DNA of 64,000 bases from Sphingomonas endophytica (GCF_014199415.1 NZ_JACIJN010000001.1:496001-560000), one strand, 5' to 3'; shown: positions 43,716 to 54,328, numbered from the stretch's first letter. A program made the numbers and translations. Notes: generated by a model from the sequence alone, not told the origin.

Positions 43716-44845
43716 GACAGCAGCCGCGCGTTGACGACCTTCCCGTCGCGGGTCAGCCGGATCGCGTCGCCGATCTCGGCGTCGAGCACCGGCCGCCCCT
43801 GTTCCTTGTCCCAGAAGGTCGAGAGGAAATTGTAGAGGTTGCGCGAGAACAGCGCCGAGGCGTCGGCGGGCAAGCGGCCCGCGACGTTGCAGTGCCCGAC
43901 GATCTTGACGCCGTGGCGCTCGACCACCTCGCCCGCGACCGCACCCTCGACATTGCCGCCCTGCTCGACCGCGAGATCGACGACCACCGAGCCGGGGCGC
44001 ATCGACGCAAGCTGCGCGTCGCTGACCAGCCGCGGCGCGGGACGGCCGGGGATCAGCGCCGTGGTGATGACGATATCCTGCTTCGCGATGTGCGCCGACA
44101 CCAGCTCGGCCTGCGCCGCCTGATATTCGGGCGACATTTCCCCGGCATAGCCGCCCGAGCCCTCACCCTCGATCCCGGCGACGTTCTCGACGAAGATCGG
44201 CTTGGCGCCGAGCGACTGGATCTGCTCCTTGGTCGCCGAGCGGACGTCGGTGGCCGAGACCTGTGCCCCGAGTCGCCGCGCGGTGGCGATCGCCTGCAAC
44301 CCGGCGACGCCGACGCCCATCACGAACACGCGCGCGGCGCTGACCGTGCCTGCGGCGGTCATCATCATCGGAAAGGCGCGGCCATATTCGGCGGCGGCGT
44401 CGAGCACCGACTTGTAACCGGCGAGGTTCGATTGCGACGACAGGATGTCCATCGACTGCGCGCGCGTGATGCGCGGCATGAACTCCATCGCCAGCGCCTC
44501 AAGCCCGGCGGCGGCATAGCCGTCGACCCGCGCGCGCCCATGCTCGCCGGCTCCAAACGGATTGAGCCCCGCGACCACCCACGCGCCCGGTGCGACCCCG
44601 GCGAGCGATGCCGGGTCCGGCCCCTGGACGCCCAGTACGATATCGGCGCCGGCCAGCGTGGCGGCGCGGTCGCCGATCGTGGCGCCGGCGGCGGCATAAT
44701 CGGCATCGGCGAAGGACGCGGCGGCCCCTGCCCCCGCCTCGACCGCCAGCGCCGCCCCGAGAGCGATGAACTTCTTCACCGTCTCCGGCGTGGCGGCGAC
44801 GCGACGCTCGCCGGCTGCCTGTTCCCGAACGACCGCGATCTTCAC
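43712..44845 (-). CDS. NAD(P) transhydrogenase subunit alpha part 1
   Basis: NAD(H)-binding soluble subunit, 377 residues. Related to alanine dehydrogenase: KIAVVREQAAGERRVAATPETV at the start, MPRITRAQSMDILSSQSNLAGYKSV and the Rossmann glycine region VMGVGVAGLQAIATARRLGA, followed by ATDVR. The start is GTG 44845, 7 bp after the stop of the small oxidase subunit gene. Acts with PntA2 and PntB in the inner membrane. Confidence 0.95.
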   Translation of the reverse strand: MKIAVVREQAAGERRVAATPETVKKFIALGAALAVEAGAGAAASFADADYAAAGATIGDRAATLAGADIVLGVQGPDPASLAGVAPGAWVVAGLNPFGAGEHGRARVDGYAAAGLEALAMEFMPRITRAQSMDILSSQSNLAGYKSVLDAAAEYGRAFPMMMTAAGTVSAARVFVMGVGVAGLQAIATARRLGAQVSATDVRSATKEQIQSLGAKPIFVENVAGIEGEGSGGYAGEMSPEYQAAQAELVSAHIAKQDIVITTALIPGRPAPRLVSDAQLASMRPGSVVVDLAVEQGGNVEGAVAGEVVERHGVKIVGHCNVAGRLPADASALFSRNLYNFLSTFWDKEQGRPVLDAEIGDAIRLTRDGKVVNARLLS

Positions 44846-44852
44846 CGTGCGA

Positions 44853-44975
44853 CTACGAGATGAGCCAGATGACGAGGAATGCGAGCAGGAAACAGGCCAC
44901 CGCCCCATATTTGAGCAGACCGATCATGCTCGTATAGGTTGCCTCATGCACCTTCAGATCGGCAGGTTCGGCCAT
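44853..44975 (-). CDS. aa3-type cytochrome c oxidase subunit IV, 40 aa
   Basis: A tiny inner-membrane protein: 40 residues beginning MAEPADLKVHEATYTSM with one TM helix (about 17-38) ending WLIS. The HEATY...F motif and size match the alphaproteobacterial aa3-type cytochrome c oxidase subunit IV family. It heads the transhydrogenase operon, 7 bp before pntA1. The position next to pntA is seen in other alphaproteobacteria. Confidence 0.85.
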   Translation of the reverse strand: MAEPADLKVHEATYTSMIGLLKYGAVACFLLAFLVIWLIS

Positions 44976-45111
44976 GATGATCCTCTTCACCTTGAACGGT
45001 GGCTGAGACACTAGTTAAGCAATCAGCAACAGGCAATATGGTGATCGCTTTATGACTGTCCGGTTTAAGTCCCCCTTTACTCAAGGGCGCTAGGGCAGCA
45101 TCGGACGAAAC

Positions 45112-46539
45112 ATGGGGCCGGGCCAGACTATGACGCGCAACGGACAACGTCTGCTGATGCTGATCGACGCCGAAGCCGCGCAGCGGCGCGTGGTCGCGAC
45201 GATCGCCGCGCGCGGTGGCTGGCGGACGATCATGGCCGAGGACGCCGCCGGCGCGCTGGCGACGCTGGCCACCGAGGACGGAATGCAGCTCGATGCGATC
45301 CTGCTCCACCACGCCGAGGCGGATGTCGAACCTGCGCCGGTCATCACGCAATTGCGCGCCTACCGCCCGCAGCTGCCGATCCTGCTGCTGACCGCGCACG
45401 CCTCGGTCGCCAGCGCGGTCGAGGCGATGCGCGCCGGCGCGACCGATTATCTCAGCAAGCCGCTCGCCCCCGAACGGCTGCTCCACGCGCTGGAGGCGGC
45501 GGTGGGCGCGTCCGCCGGGGGCGAGCTGCGCCCGCTGACCGAGAAGATCCCGGCAATGCTCGGCTTCGACGAGATCGTCGGCACCGCCCCCGATTTCCGC
45601 GCCGCGCTGTCGATCGCCGCCAAGGCGGCGCGCGCGCGGGTCGCGGTGCTGATCGAGGGCGAGAGCGGCGTCGGCAAGGAAGTGGTCGCCGAGGCGATCC
45701 ACGCCGCCTCGCCGCGCAACACGCTGGAGCGCGTCACCGTCAATTGCAGCGCCGTGCCGGCCAACACAATTTCGAGCGAATTGTTCGGGCACGAGCCGGG
45801 TGCGTTCGCGGGCGCGTTCGAGCGGCGGCAGGGCCGCTTCGTCGCCGCGCACGGCGGGACGCTGTTCCTCGACGAGGTCGATTGCCTGCCGCTCGATGCG
45901 CAGGCGCTGCTGATGCGCGTGCTCCAGAGCGGCGAAGTGCTGCCGCTCGGCGCGCGGCATGCGCAGGCGGTCGACGTGCGCGTGATCGCCGCCACCAACA
46001 AGCGGCTCGCCGACGAGGTTGCGGCGGGTCGGTTCCGCGAGGACCTGTTCTTCCGCCTCAACGCCGTCACCGTGCCGATCCCGCCGCTGCGCGAGCGCGC
46101 CAGCGACATCCCCGCGCTCGCGCGCCATTTGCTGGAGCGGATCGCGCGCCAGCCCGGACTGCGCCAGCTCGGGATCAGCGACGATGCGCTGACGCTGTTG
46201 ATGCTCTACGACTGGCCGGGCAACGTCCGCCAGCTGCAGAACGCGCTCTTCCGCGCCGCGGTGCTGTGCGAGGGCGACACGCTGACCCGCGCCGACTTCC
46301 CGCAGATCGCGGCGCTGGGCAGCCGCCCCGCCCCGCGCACGCGCGGCGAGATGCCGGGGGTGGCGCTGTTCGGACCGGACGGCCATCTGCGCCCGCTCGA
46401 TGAAATCGAATCGGACATCATCCGGCTGGCGATCGGCCATTATCGCGGCCGCATGACCGAGGTCGCGCGTCGGCTGGGGATCGGGCGGTCGACGCTGTAC
46501 CGCAAGCTCAACGAACTGGGGATCGACACCGCCGCCTGA
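45112..46539 (+). CDS. NtrC-like regulator with degenerate receiver and GAFAGA loop
   Basis: Enhancer-binding-protein architecture, 475 residues: receiver-like domain (about 12-130), AAA+ (about 155-390) and Fis-type HTH (about 440-470; RRLGIGRSTLYRKL). Walker A GESGVGKE (183-190) and Walker B LFLDEVD are intact. Two key features deviate. The receiver phosphorylation Asp is replaced by His (LLH66 where LLD is expected). The sigma-54 contact loop is GAFAGA (230-235) instead of GAFTGA. So it may not be phosphorylated and may not activate sigma-54 in the standard way. Start ATG 45112 or 45130. It is divergent from the pnt operon. Confidence 0.85.
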   Translation: MGPGQTMTRNGQRLLMLIDAEAAQRRVVATIAARGGWRTIMAEDAAGALATLATEDGMQLDAILLHHAEADVEPAPVITQLRAYRPQLPILLLTAHASVASAVEAMRAGATDYLSKPLAPERLLHALEAAVGASAGGELRPLTEKIPAMLGFDEIVGTAPDFRAALSIAAKAARARVAVLIEGESGVGKEVVAEAIHAASPRNTLERVTVNCSAVPANTISSELFGHEPGAFAGAFERRQGRFVAAHGGTLFLDEVDCLPLDAQALLMRVLQSGEVLPLGARHAQAVDVRVIAATNKRLADEVAAGRFREDLFFRLNAVTVPIPPLRERASDIPALARHLLERIARQPGLRQLGISDDALTLLMLYDWPGNVRQLQNALFRAAVLCEGDTLTRADFPQIAALGSRPAPRTRGEMPGVALFGPDGHLRPLDEIESDIIRLAIGHYRGRMTEVARRLGIGRSTLYRKLNELGIDTAA

Positions 46540-46558
46540 CGACGGCACGATCACGGGC

Positions 46559-47314
46559 ATGACCCTGCCCTATACCGATCGCGCCTATCTCGTCACCGGG
46601 GCGGCCTCCGGAATCGGCCTCGCTTGCGCGCAGCATCTGGCGGCGGGCGGCGCGGCGCGGCTGGTGCTCGCCGACCGCGATGCCGCGGCGCTGGCGCGCC
46701 TCGATCTCGGCTGCACGCTCGACCTTCTGCCCGGCGATGTCGCGGACGAAGCCTTGTGGGACGAGGCGGCGGCAGTGCTGACCGGGATCGACGGCGCGGT
46801 GGTCAACGCCGGGGTGGCGGGCGCGGGAGCGATCGGGTCGCTATCGTTCGCCGAATGGCGGCGGATCCTTTCGGTCAACCTCGACGGCGCGTTCCTGACG
46901 CTGCGTGCGGTGCTGCGCGCGATGGAAGGCCGCGCGGGCGCGATCGTCGCGGTCGCGTCGGCGGCGGGGATCAAGGCCGAGCCGGGCGTCGCCGCTTATG
47001 GCGCCTCGAAGGCCGGGCTGATCCAGCTCGTCAAGGTCGCGGCGAAGGAAGGCGCGCCGCAGCGGCTGCGCGTCAACGCGATCGCGCCCGCCGGGGTCGA
47101 GACGCCGGTCTGGGACGCGGTGCCGATGTTCGCCGAGCGCGCCGCGGCAATCGGTCGCGACGCGGCGTTCGCCGAGCTGGCCGCGCTGGCGACGCCGCTC
47201 GGGCGCTACGCCAAACCGGAAGAGGTGGCGGCGCAGGTCGGGTTCCTGCTGTCCGACGCTGCGGCGCTGGTGACCGGCACGGTGTTGGTGAGCGACGGCG
47301 GATATCTGCTGTAG
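46559..47314 (+). CDS. Short-chain dehydrogenase/reductase
   Basis: Classical SDR oxidoreductase, 251 residues, cytosolic. Cofactor motif TGAASGIG (about 13-20), NAGV (about 86-89), catalytic Tyr and Lys in YGASK (about 148-152), and a C-terminal SDGGYLL end. An acidic residue after strand 2 (ADRD) suggests NAD(H) preference. Substrate unknown. It follows the regulator by 20 bp. Confidence 0.9.
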   Translation: MTLPYTDRAYLVTGAASGIGLACAQHLAAGGAARLVLADRDAAALARLDLGCTLDLLPGDVADEALWDEAAAVLTGIDGAVVNAGVAGAGAIGSLSFAEWRRILSVNLDGAFLTLRAVLRAMEGRAGAIVAVASAAGIKAEPGVAAYGASKAGLIQLVKVAAKEGAPQRLRVNAIAPAGVETPVWDAVPMFAERAAAIGRDAAFAELAALATPLGRYAKPEEVAAQVGFLLSDAAALVTGTVLVSDGGYLL

Positions 47315-47323
47315 GCCCGTCCC

Positions 47324-47402
47324 TCGTCATTGCGAGCGCAGCGAAGCAATCCAGCGCCGGATCAGGACGCCCTCGATTACTTCGCTTGGCTCGCAATGAC
47401 GA
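47324..47402. repeat. GTCATTGCGAGC repeat, copy 1
   Basis: CGTCATTGCGAGCGCAGCGA at the left and TTCGCTTGGCTCGCAATGAC at the right form an imperfect inverted pair in the convergent gap between the SDR and bestrophin genes. Related copy at 57651-57720. Confidence 0.75.
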
Positions 47403-47414
47403 ACAAGAGCGATC

Positions 47415-48302
47415 TCACCACAATACCCCGGTCTTGTCCGGCACCATCGGTTCGGGGGCTTCGTCGCCGATCGATTGCAGCAGGTCGATCTCGATCGTGC
47501 GGCACATCGCAATCAACGGCAGGTCGTGGACGGTGTTGGCGAACGGGTCGACCAGATCGTCACCGATCGCCAGCACCGCGAGGAACATCAGTCCCGCCAC
47601 GGTCGACCCGAGCGGCGTCGCGAAGCCCAGCGTCTCGACCAGCCCGATCGGCAGCAGGATGCAGAACAGGTGCGTGAAGATCGTCGGGAAGAAGCGATAT
47701 TGATTGGGTAGCGGCGTGTTCTTGAGCCGCTCCATCCCGCCCTGCGCGTTGGCGATGTCGATCAGCACGCTTTCCATCGAGGTCTGCTGGATGGTGTCGA
47801 TCCAGCCCTTCTCGCGCGCCTCGTTGATGCGGCGGCCGGTGCCGTCGACGATGCCGTTCGCGGTGTTGGTGCGGGACAGCGCGAAGTCCGCCTCGCCCTT
47901 CGACAGGAAGCGCAGCACCGCGTCGTCGACCTTCTGCTTGCGCAGCTGGCAGCGCAGCGCGTTCACATAGGCGATCTGGCGCAGCACGATCGTGCGCTTC
48001 ATGTCGCGCGCCTCCGGATCGGGGAGGAAGTTGCGCGCGGCACGCGCCAGGTTACGGCTGGCGTTGATCATCAGCCCCCACAGCGACCGCCCTTCCCACC
48101 AGCGCTGATAGGCGGAGTTGCTGCGGAAACCGAGGAACAGCGCCAGCGCCGAACCGAACAGGGTCAGCGGCAGTTCGGGGGCGTGGAACGGCAGCACGAA
48201 ATAGGTGATGGTGACGATCACGTCCCAGACGAACAGGATGACGAGCGGCTTCCAGACCTCGCGAACGATCTGGGTGAGACGGGGTACGGCGGTAACGATC
48301 AT
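47415..48302 (-). CDS. Bestrophin-family ion channel
   Basis: Pentameric anion/cation channel homologue (bestrophin/UPF0187), 295 residues, four TM helices with the long cytosolic middle part. Family features: FRSNSAYQRWWEGRSLWG near residue 59-76, PLPNQYRFFPTIFTHLFCILLPIG, and the acidic DDLVDPFAN near 250, comparable to the Ca2+ clasp region. Start ATG 48302. Converges on the SDR gene. Confidence 0.9.
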   Translation of the reverse strand: MIVTAVPRLTQIVREVWKPLVILFVWDVIVTITYFVLPFHAPELPLTLFGSALALFLGFRSNSAYQRWWEGRSLWGLMINASRNLARAARNFLPDPEARDMKRTIVLRQIAYVNALRCQLRKQKVDDAVLRFLSKGEADFALSRTNTANGIVDGTGRRINEAREKGWIDTIQQTSMESVLIDIANAQGGMERLKNTPLPNQYRFFPTIFTHLFCILLPIGLVETLGFATPLGSTVAGLMFLAVLAIGDDLVDPFANTVHDLPLIAMCRTIEIDLLQSIGDEAPEPMVPDKTGVLW

Positions 48303-48354
48303 GGCCGGCTAACGCGCATCAGGAAATTCCGTTCACCATTTCATTTCATTGCCG

Positions 48355-49413
48355 TCACGAGGTCGCGGAGAGCGCGCGATCACGCAGGCCGCGCCAGACG
48401 CGCAGCGCCTGCACCGTCTCCGGAACATCGTGGACGCGCAGCACCTGCACGCCTGCCTGCGCGCCCGCAATCGCCAGCGCGACCGAGCCGCCGAGCCGTG
48501 CGGCGACCGGTGCCTCATGGTCGAGCGCGCCGATCAGGCGCTTGCGGCTCGCGCCGAGCATGAGCGGGCAGCCGAGCCCGTGGAGCAGCGCCAGCCCGTT
48601 GAGCAAGGCGAGATTGTCGGCGAGCGACTTGCCGAAGCCGATCCCTGGATCGACCATGATCCGCGTGCGGTCGACCCCCGCCGCGACCACCGCATCGACG
48701 CGCGCCTCCAGCCAGTCGAACACCTCGGTGACGACGTCCCGATAGCCCGGACGACCGTGGCCGCCGGCCTTCGGATCGGGCGAGTGCATCAGGATCACCG
48801 GCGCGCCGCTGCGCGCGACGATCGCCAGCGCGCGTTCGTCCCATAGCAACGCCGACAGGTCGTTGACGATCGCCGCGCCTGCCGACAGCGCCGCTTCCAT
48901 CACCGCCGCCTTGCGCGTGTCGACCGAGGCGAGCGCCCCGGCGCGCGCCAGCCGCTCGACCACCGGGGCGACGCGGCGTGCCTCGTCCTCTTCCCAGACC
49001 AGCGCCGCGCCGGGGCGGGTCGACTCGCCGCCGACGTCGATCAGCGCCGCCCCCGCCGCGGCCATCGCCATGCCCGCCGACGCCGCGCCGGCGGGATCGT
49101 CGACATGCGCGCCGCCGTCGGAGAAGCTGTCCGGCGTGACGTTGAGGATCGCGGCGACCTGCGGCTGGTCGAAGCGCAGGGTGCGCTCGCCGAGCACCCA
49201 TGGCGCGCGCGGCGCGGTGATGCGCGCGTGGAGCGTCGCGGCGCGCGCGCCGAGCTGCGCGATGTCGGCGACGGCGACGATGCGGCGGGCGGCGGGCTCG
49301 ATTACCTCGTAGGCGGCGAACCACTGCAACCCGCCCGCCAGCCGCGCGACATGGCCGTCCGGATAGGCGAAGGGCGCGTCGGTGAAATGGATCGGGCGGA
49401 GGTGGAGCGTCAT
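48355..49413 (-). CDS. folP: Dihydropteroate synthase
   Basis: Folate-pathway enzyme joining p-aminobenzoate to hydroxymethyl-dihydropterin. 352 residues, longer than E. coli FolP because of about 95 extra N-terminal residues that resemble those of sphingomonad homologues. Catalytic signatures NVTPDSFSDGG and DVGGESTRPGA, then DVAxx-like SVDTRKAAV and DPGIGFGKS are intact. Start ATG 49413. The upstream gap to ccrM contains palindromic repeats. Confidence 0.93.
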   Translation of the reverse strand: MTLHLRPIHFTDAPFAYPDGHVARLAGGLQWFAAYEVIEPAARRIVAVADIAQLGARAATLHARITAPRAPWVLGERTLRFDQPQVAAILNVTPDSFSDGGAHVDDPAGAASAGMAMAAAGAALIDVGGESTRPGAALVWEEDEARRVAPVVERLARAGALASVDTRKAAVMEAALSAGAAIVNDLSALLWDERALAIVARSGAPVILMHSPDPKAGGHGRPGYRDVVTEVFDWLEARVDAVVAAGVDRTRIMVDPGIGFGKSLADNLALLNGLALLHGLGCPLMLGASRKRLIGALDHEAPVAARLGGSVALAIAGAQAGVQVLRVHDVPETVQALRVWRGLRDRALSATS

Positions 49414-49535
49414 GAGTCCGCGGTAGCGGCTTCGCGCGGGTGGCGGAACCCGACTCGCTTCCGCCGGCTCGGTCGCTTTCTCAGGACACATAAGCGCCGT
49501 TGTATGTGTCGGCGTCATGCCCGGACGATGGAGCC

Positions 49536-49777
49536 ATGGGCCCCTGCCTGCGCAGGGGCGACGACTTGCAAGGAGGCGTTGCGAACAGCGATGTCGAGAG
49601 CAGCGTCCAGCAGCTTTCGCCAGCGTCACACCTGACAAGCCACCGTCGCCCCTGCGCAGGCAGGGGCCCATGGCTGTTTCGTCGATCGTGTCGGGTGGAC
49701 ACATGGCCGACGCTTATGTGTCGACGTCATTCCACGACGACAGAGACATCGGCCCCTGCCTGCGCAGGGGCGACGGG
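49536..49777. repeat. REPIN-like element, copy D (three palindromes)
   Basis: Units at 49536-49563, 49643-49670 (inverted) and 49748-49777. The last abuts the ccrM stop codon at 49779. The 365-bp gap between folP and ccrM (49414-49778) contains nothing else I can identify. Confidence 0.85.
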
Positions 49778-49778
49778 A

Positions 49779-51096
<1,318 letters not shown>

Positions 51097-51098
<2 letters not shown>

Positions 51099-51705
51099 AG
51101 AACGGCAAAATGCACTGCGCGACCGGTGCGAAGCTGCGGCGGTGGAGCGGCGACGGTCCGTGCTCGCGCAACGCGGCGAGGTGCTGCGCGCTGCCATAGC
51201 CCTTGTTGGCGTGCCATCCGTAATGCGGATGTGATTCGGCGGCGGCGATCATGATCTGGTCGCGGGTGTGCTTGGCGACGATCGACGCGGCGGCGATCGA
51301 GCGGCTGTGCGCATCGCCCGAGACGATCGCGGTCGCGGCATAGCCCCAGCGCGGCAGGCGGTTGCCATCGACCAGCACATGCCCCGGCGCGCAGCCGAGC
51401 ACCTCCGCCAGCCGGTCGACCGCGAGCGTCATCGCCTTCATCGTCGCCCAGTAGATGTTGAGCGTGTCGATCTCGCCGGGCTCGACGATCCCGACGCCGA
51501 ACGCCGCGCAGTCGGTGAGCCGCGCATAGAGACGTGCGCGCTCGGCGGCGGAGAGCTTCTTCGAATCATCGATCCCGCGCGGGACGCTTTTGGCGGGCAG
51601 CACCAGCGCGCAGGCGACCACCGGCCCGGCGAGCGGCCCGCGCCCGGCCTCGTCCACTCCGGCGACCGGCGGTAGGCAGGCGCGCTCGTGCTTCAGGCCG
51701 GGCAT
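51097..51705 (-). CDS. rnhB: Ribonuclease HII
   Basis: Removes ribonucleotides from DNA. 202 residues. Catalytic GVDEAGRGPLAGPV with Asp18 and Glu19, later VDGN (Asp at about 113) and the AAASIVAKHTRD segment with its Asp. The C-terminal part has YGSAQHLAALREHGPSPLHRRSF, typical for the family. Start ATG 51705 overlaps the thiD end by 13 bp, suggesting a shared operon with thiD. Confidence 0.94.
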
Positions 51706-52520
51706 CCGCGCTCCCACAGATCGAACGGTGCGTCGCCGAGCGCATGTCCCATCGGCCCATGCCCCGCCCCCAACCCCGGCGCGGCCAGCAACGCGGCGCG
51801 GACGTAGCGGATCGCGCGCGCGATCGCGGGTTCGAGCGTCAGCCCCGCCGCCAGCCCGGTCGCGATCGCACTGGCGAGCGTGCAGCCGGTGCCGTGGCTG
51901 TGGCGCGTGTCGATCCGCGGGTTGGCCCATTCGGCGATGGCGCCTTCCGCGCCGATCAACCGGTCGACCACCGTCTCGCCCTCGGCATGGCCGCCCTTGA
52001 CCAGCACCGGCGCGCCGATCGTCGCGGCATAGTCGCGCGCGGCGGGCTCGACATCGACGGCATCGAGGCGCGCACGGTCGACCAGCGCCGCGAGCTCGGG
52101 AAGGTTGGGCGTGACGAGCGTGCTCATCCGCGCCAGCCGCGCAAAGCCGGCGATCGTCGCAGGATCGGCGAGCATCGCGCCACTGGTCGCGACCATTACC
52201 GGATCGAGCACGATCGGTGCGGCATACAGGCCGCTCGCCAGTTCGTCGGCGACCGCGGCCGCGATTGCGGCGCCACCCAGCATCCCGATCTTGACCGCGT
52301 CGACCCCGAGGTCCTCGACCACGCAGGTCATCTGCCGCCGCACCAGCTCCGGCGACAGCGCCGCCACCGCTTCCACGCCGCGCGTATTCTGCGCGGTGAC
52401 GGCGGTGATCGCAGTCATCGCGTGGCCGCCCAGCATCGTCACGGTCTTGAGATCGGCCTGTATTCCCGCGCCGCCGCCCGAGTCCGACCCGGCGACGATC
52501 AGGACGCGCGCGATCGTCAT
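51693..52520 (-). CDS. thiD: Hydroxymethylpyrimidine/phosphomethylpyrimidine kinase
   Basis: Thiamine biosynthesis kinase phosphorylating HMP and HMP-P, 275 residues. GSDSGGGAGIQADLKT (about 11-26), VKIGMLG, DPVM and the C-terminal anion-hole motif HGTGCTLASAIA are all present, as in PfkB-like ThiD. Start ATG 52520 overlaps the stop of the DUF1272 gene by ATGA. Confidence 0.94.
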   Translation of the reverse strand: MTIARVLIVAGSDSGGGAGIQADLKTVTMLGGHAMTAITAVTAQNTRGVEAVAALSPELVRRQMTCVVEDLGVDAVKIGMLGGAAIAAAVADELASGLYAAPIVLDPVMVATSGAMLADPATIAGFARLARMSTLVTPNLPELAALVDRARLDAVDVEPAARDYAATIGAPVLVKGGHAEGETVVDRLIGAEGAIAEWANPRIDTRHSHGTGCTLASAIATGLAAGLTLEPAIARAIRYVRAALLAAPGLGAGHGPMGHALGDAPFDLWERGCPA

Positions 52521-52741
52521 GAGGGGAAACGCCGCTCGGCGGCGGCGGGGTATGTCTTCAGCGTCTTGCCGACCCGCGCTGGCCGGTCGAGCAATTCGCC
52601 GCCGCAATTCGGGCAGGTCTCGTCGAGCGCGTCGGCGCAGTCGGCGCAGAAGGTGCATTCCATCGAGCAGATGAACGCACCCCCTTCGTCGGCCGGCAGG
52701 TCCACGCCGCAACGTTCGCAATCGGGTCGCATGTCGAGCAT
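52517..52741 (-). CDS. DUF1272 zinc-ribbon-like protein
   Basis: A 74-residue cytosolic protein of the DUF1272 family with Cys pairs CERC, CSMECTFCADC and CPNC, likely binding zinc. The pattern DMRPDCERCGVDLP is typical. Function unknown. It is the first gene before thiD and rnhB in the minus-strand cluster and is translationally coupled to thiD. Confidence 0.85.
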   Translation of the reverse strand: MLDMRPDCERCGVDLPADEGGAFICSMECTFCADCADALDETCPNCGGELLDRPARVGKTLKTYPAAAERRFPS

Positions 52742-52785
52742 GGCAGGCGTTTAGCGTTCCGTGCGCGATTCCACCACCGTCCGTT

Positions 52786-52928
52786 CCCCTGAGGAGAGCC
52801 TGATCTTGTCGAAGCCTCGTCTCGAGGGGTCAGCGCGCCAACCGTACTTCGAGACGATGATCGGGTCAGGATGCTTAGGGCATGTTCACCCGATCATTTC
52901 GACAGGCTCAATGCCTCCTCAGCACGAG
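52786..52928. repeat. Inverted intergenic repeat, TTCGACAGGCTC type
   Basis: Contains GAGCCTGATCTTGTCGAAGC (left), TCGTCTCGAGG against ACTTCGAGACGATGATCGGG, and ATCATTTCGACAGGCTCAAT (right), in inverted arrangement. It fills the gap between the DUF1272 gene and the end of the ferredoxin reductase gene. This motif class is widespread in proteobacterial intergenic regions. Confidence 0.7.
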
Positions 52929-52949
52929 CGGTGGTGAATCACCCCTTCT

Positions 52950-53780
52950 TCAGTCCACGAACGCCCGCTCGATGACGAACTGCCCGGGGTTGGCGTTCGA
53001 GCCCTCGGTCAGCCCGAGATGTTCGAGCATCGACGCGATCTCGCGGATCATCGCGGTCGAGCCGCACAGCATCACGCGATCGGTCTCGGGATCGAAGCGC
53101 GGCTCGCCCTCCAGCCCCTCGAACAGGCGTCCGCTTTCGATCAGCGCCGGGATGCGGCCGGTGGTGTGGAAATCCTCGCGCGTGACCGCGGGGACGTAAT
53201 GGAAGCGCGTCGCCGCATCGTCCGCGACCAACGGGTCGTCGGCCAGCCGCGCGCTGAGTTCGTCGTGGAAGGCCAGATCGTTGACGCGGCGCACGCCGTG
53301 GACGATCACGACCTGGTCGAACCGCTCGTACACGTCCGGGTCGCGCGCGACGCTGAGGAACGGCGCCAGTCCGGTGCCGGTCGACAGCAGGAACAGCCGC
53401 TTGCCGCCGAGCAGCGCGTCGAGCACCAAGGTGCCGGTCGGCTTCTTGCCGAGATAGACCTGATCGCCCGGCTCCACCGCCTGCAATCGCTCAGTCAGCG
53501 GGCCGTCGGGCACCTTGATCGACAGAAACTCCAGCTCCTCCGCCCATGCCGGGCTGGCGATCGAATAAGCGCGCATCACCGGCTTGGCGGGCTTGTCGTC
53601 GGTGCCGCCCTCACCGGGCAGGCCGATCATCACGAATTCGCCGGAGCGAAAGCGGAACGACGCTGGGCGCTCGACCGCGAAGCTGAACAGATGCTCGTTC
53701 CAGTGGCGCACCCATTTGACCGCCACGCTGTTGAAGGCGGTCGATTCAGGGATAAGCACTGGCGCACGCAGGTCGGTCAT
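52950..53780 (-). CDS. fpr: Ferredoxin--NADP+ reductase
   Basis: FAD-dependent reductase passing electrons between NADPH and ferredoxin/flavodoxin, 276 residues. FAD-binding RAYSIASPAW, then the NADP-binding LLSTGTGLAPFLSVARDP, VHGVRR and the end VMLCGSTAMI. C-terminus is IERAFVD, as in bacterial Fpr of subclass I. Start ATG 53780. It is a single gene. Fpr proteins often belong to the oxidative-stress response. Confidence 0.92.
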   Translation of the reverse strand: MTDLRAPVLIPESTAFNSVAVKWVRHWNEHLFSFAVERPASFRFRSGEFVMIGLPGEGGTDDKPAKPVMRAYSIASPAWAEELEFLSIKVPDGPLTERLQAVEPGDQVYLGKKPTGTLVLDALLGGKRLFLLSTGTGLAPFLSVARDPDVYERFDQVVIVHGVRRVNDLAFHDELSARLADDPLVADDAATRFHYVPAVTREDFHTTGRIPALIESGRLFEGLEGEPRFDPETDRVMLCGSTAMIREIASMLEHLGLTEGSNANPGQFVIERAFVD

Positions 53781-53896
53781 CGGCGATCCGGTCTGATATG
53801 AGGATTTCTTGCGAATGGCGCGCATTATGTTGCGGCGCGGGAAGGGTCAACCATAGCTGGGCTTGGGTGCGGGCAAGATGGCGCGGGCGGCGCGGA

Positions 53897-54328
53897 TCAG
53901 TCGCGCTGGGCCAGCGGCGCCTGGACGAAGCGCAGCGCCACCCATTCCGCGGCGGTCGCGAGATCCTCGGCGATCCGCGGCGCGCCGCTGTCGGCGACCA
54001 GGGTCGCGGCGATCCGGCGCGCTGCTGTGCCGTCGCCGTCCAGCGCGGCGGCGAACATCGCCAGCATCGTCGCCTCGGCATCGGTGACGTGTTTCGCGCC
54101 CGGCATCCCGAAGTGGAGCCAGCGCAGCGCGTGCGCGTCGAGCAACGCCATCAGCTTCGTAAAGTCGGGTAGCGCCGCCATCACCCCGCGCCAGCCGAAC
54201 CCCGGCGCCAGCGCTGCGCACGGACAGCGTCCGGCACGCGCCGCGGCGGTCCATTGCCGCATCGCGCCGGTAAGGAAATGAAAATGCTCATCGAGGTTCG
54301 GCGGCAGTCGGTCGAGGAAGCGGTACAT
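53897..54328 (-). CDS. Hypothetical protein next to uvrB
   Basis: A 143-residue protein without signal peptide or TM segment. It has a His-rich start ([15 protein letters not shown]), three Cys-containing segments (GRCPCAAL) and an amphipathic helical C-terminal half. I do not recognise the family. Codon pattern and the divergent arrangement with uvrB make it a plausible gene, with a shared 98-bp promoter region. Confidence 0.55.
   Translation of the reverse strand: MYRFLDRLPPNLDEHFHFLTGAMRQWTAAARAGRCPCAALAPGFGWRGVMAALPDFTKLMALLDAHALRWLHFGMPGAKHVTDAEATMLAMFAAALDGDGTAARRIAATLVADSGAPRIAEDLATAAEWVALRFVQAPLAQRD

Noticed and set aside
49414..49778. Possible small genes between folP and ccrM
   Set aside because: Frames arise from the repeat palindromes themselves; translation gives the same repeated peptide fragments.
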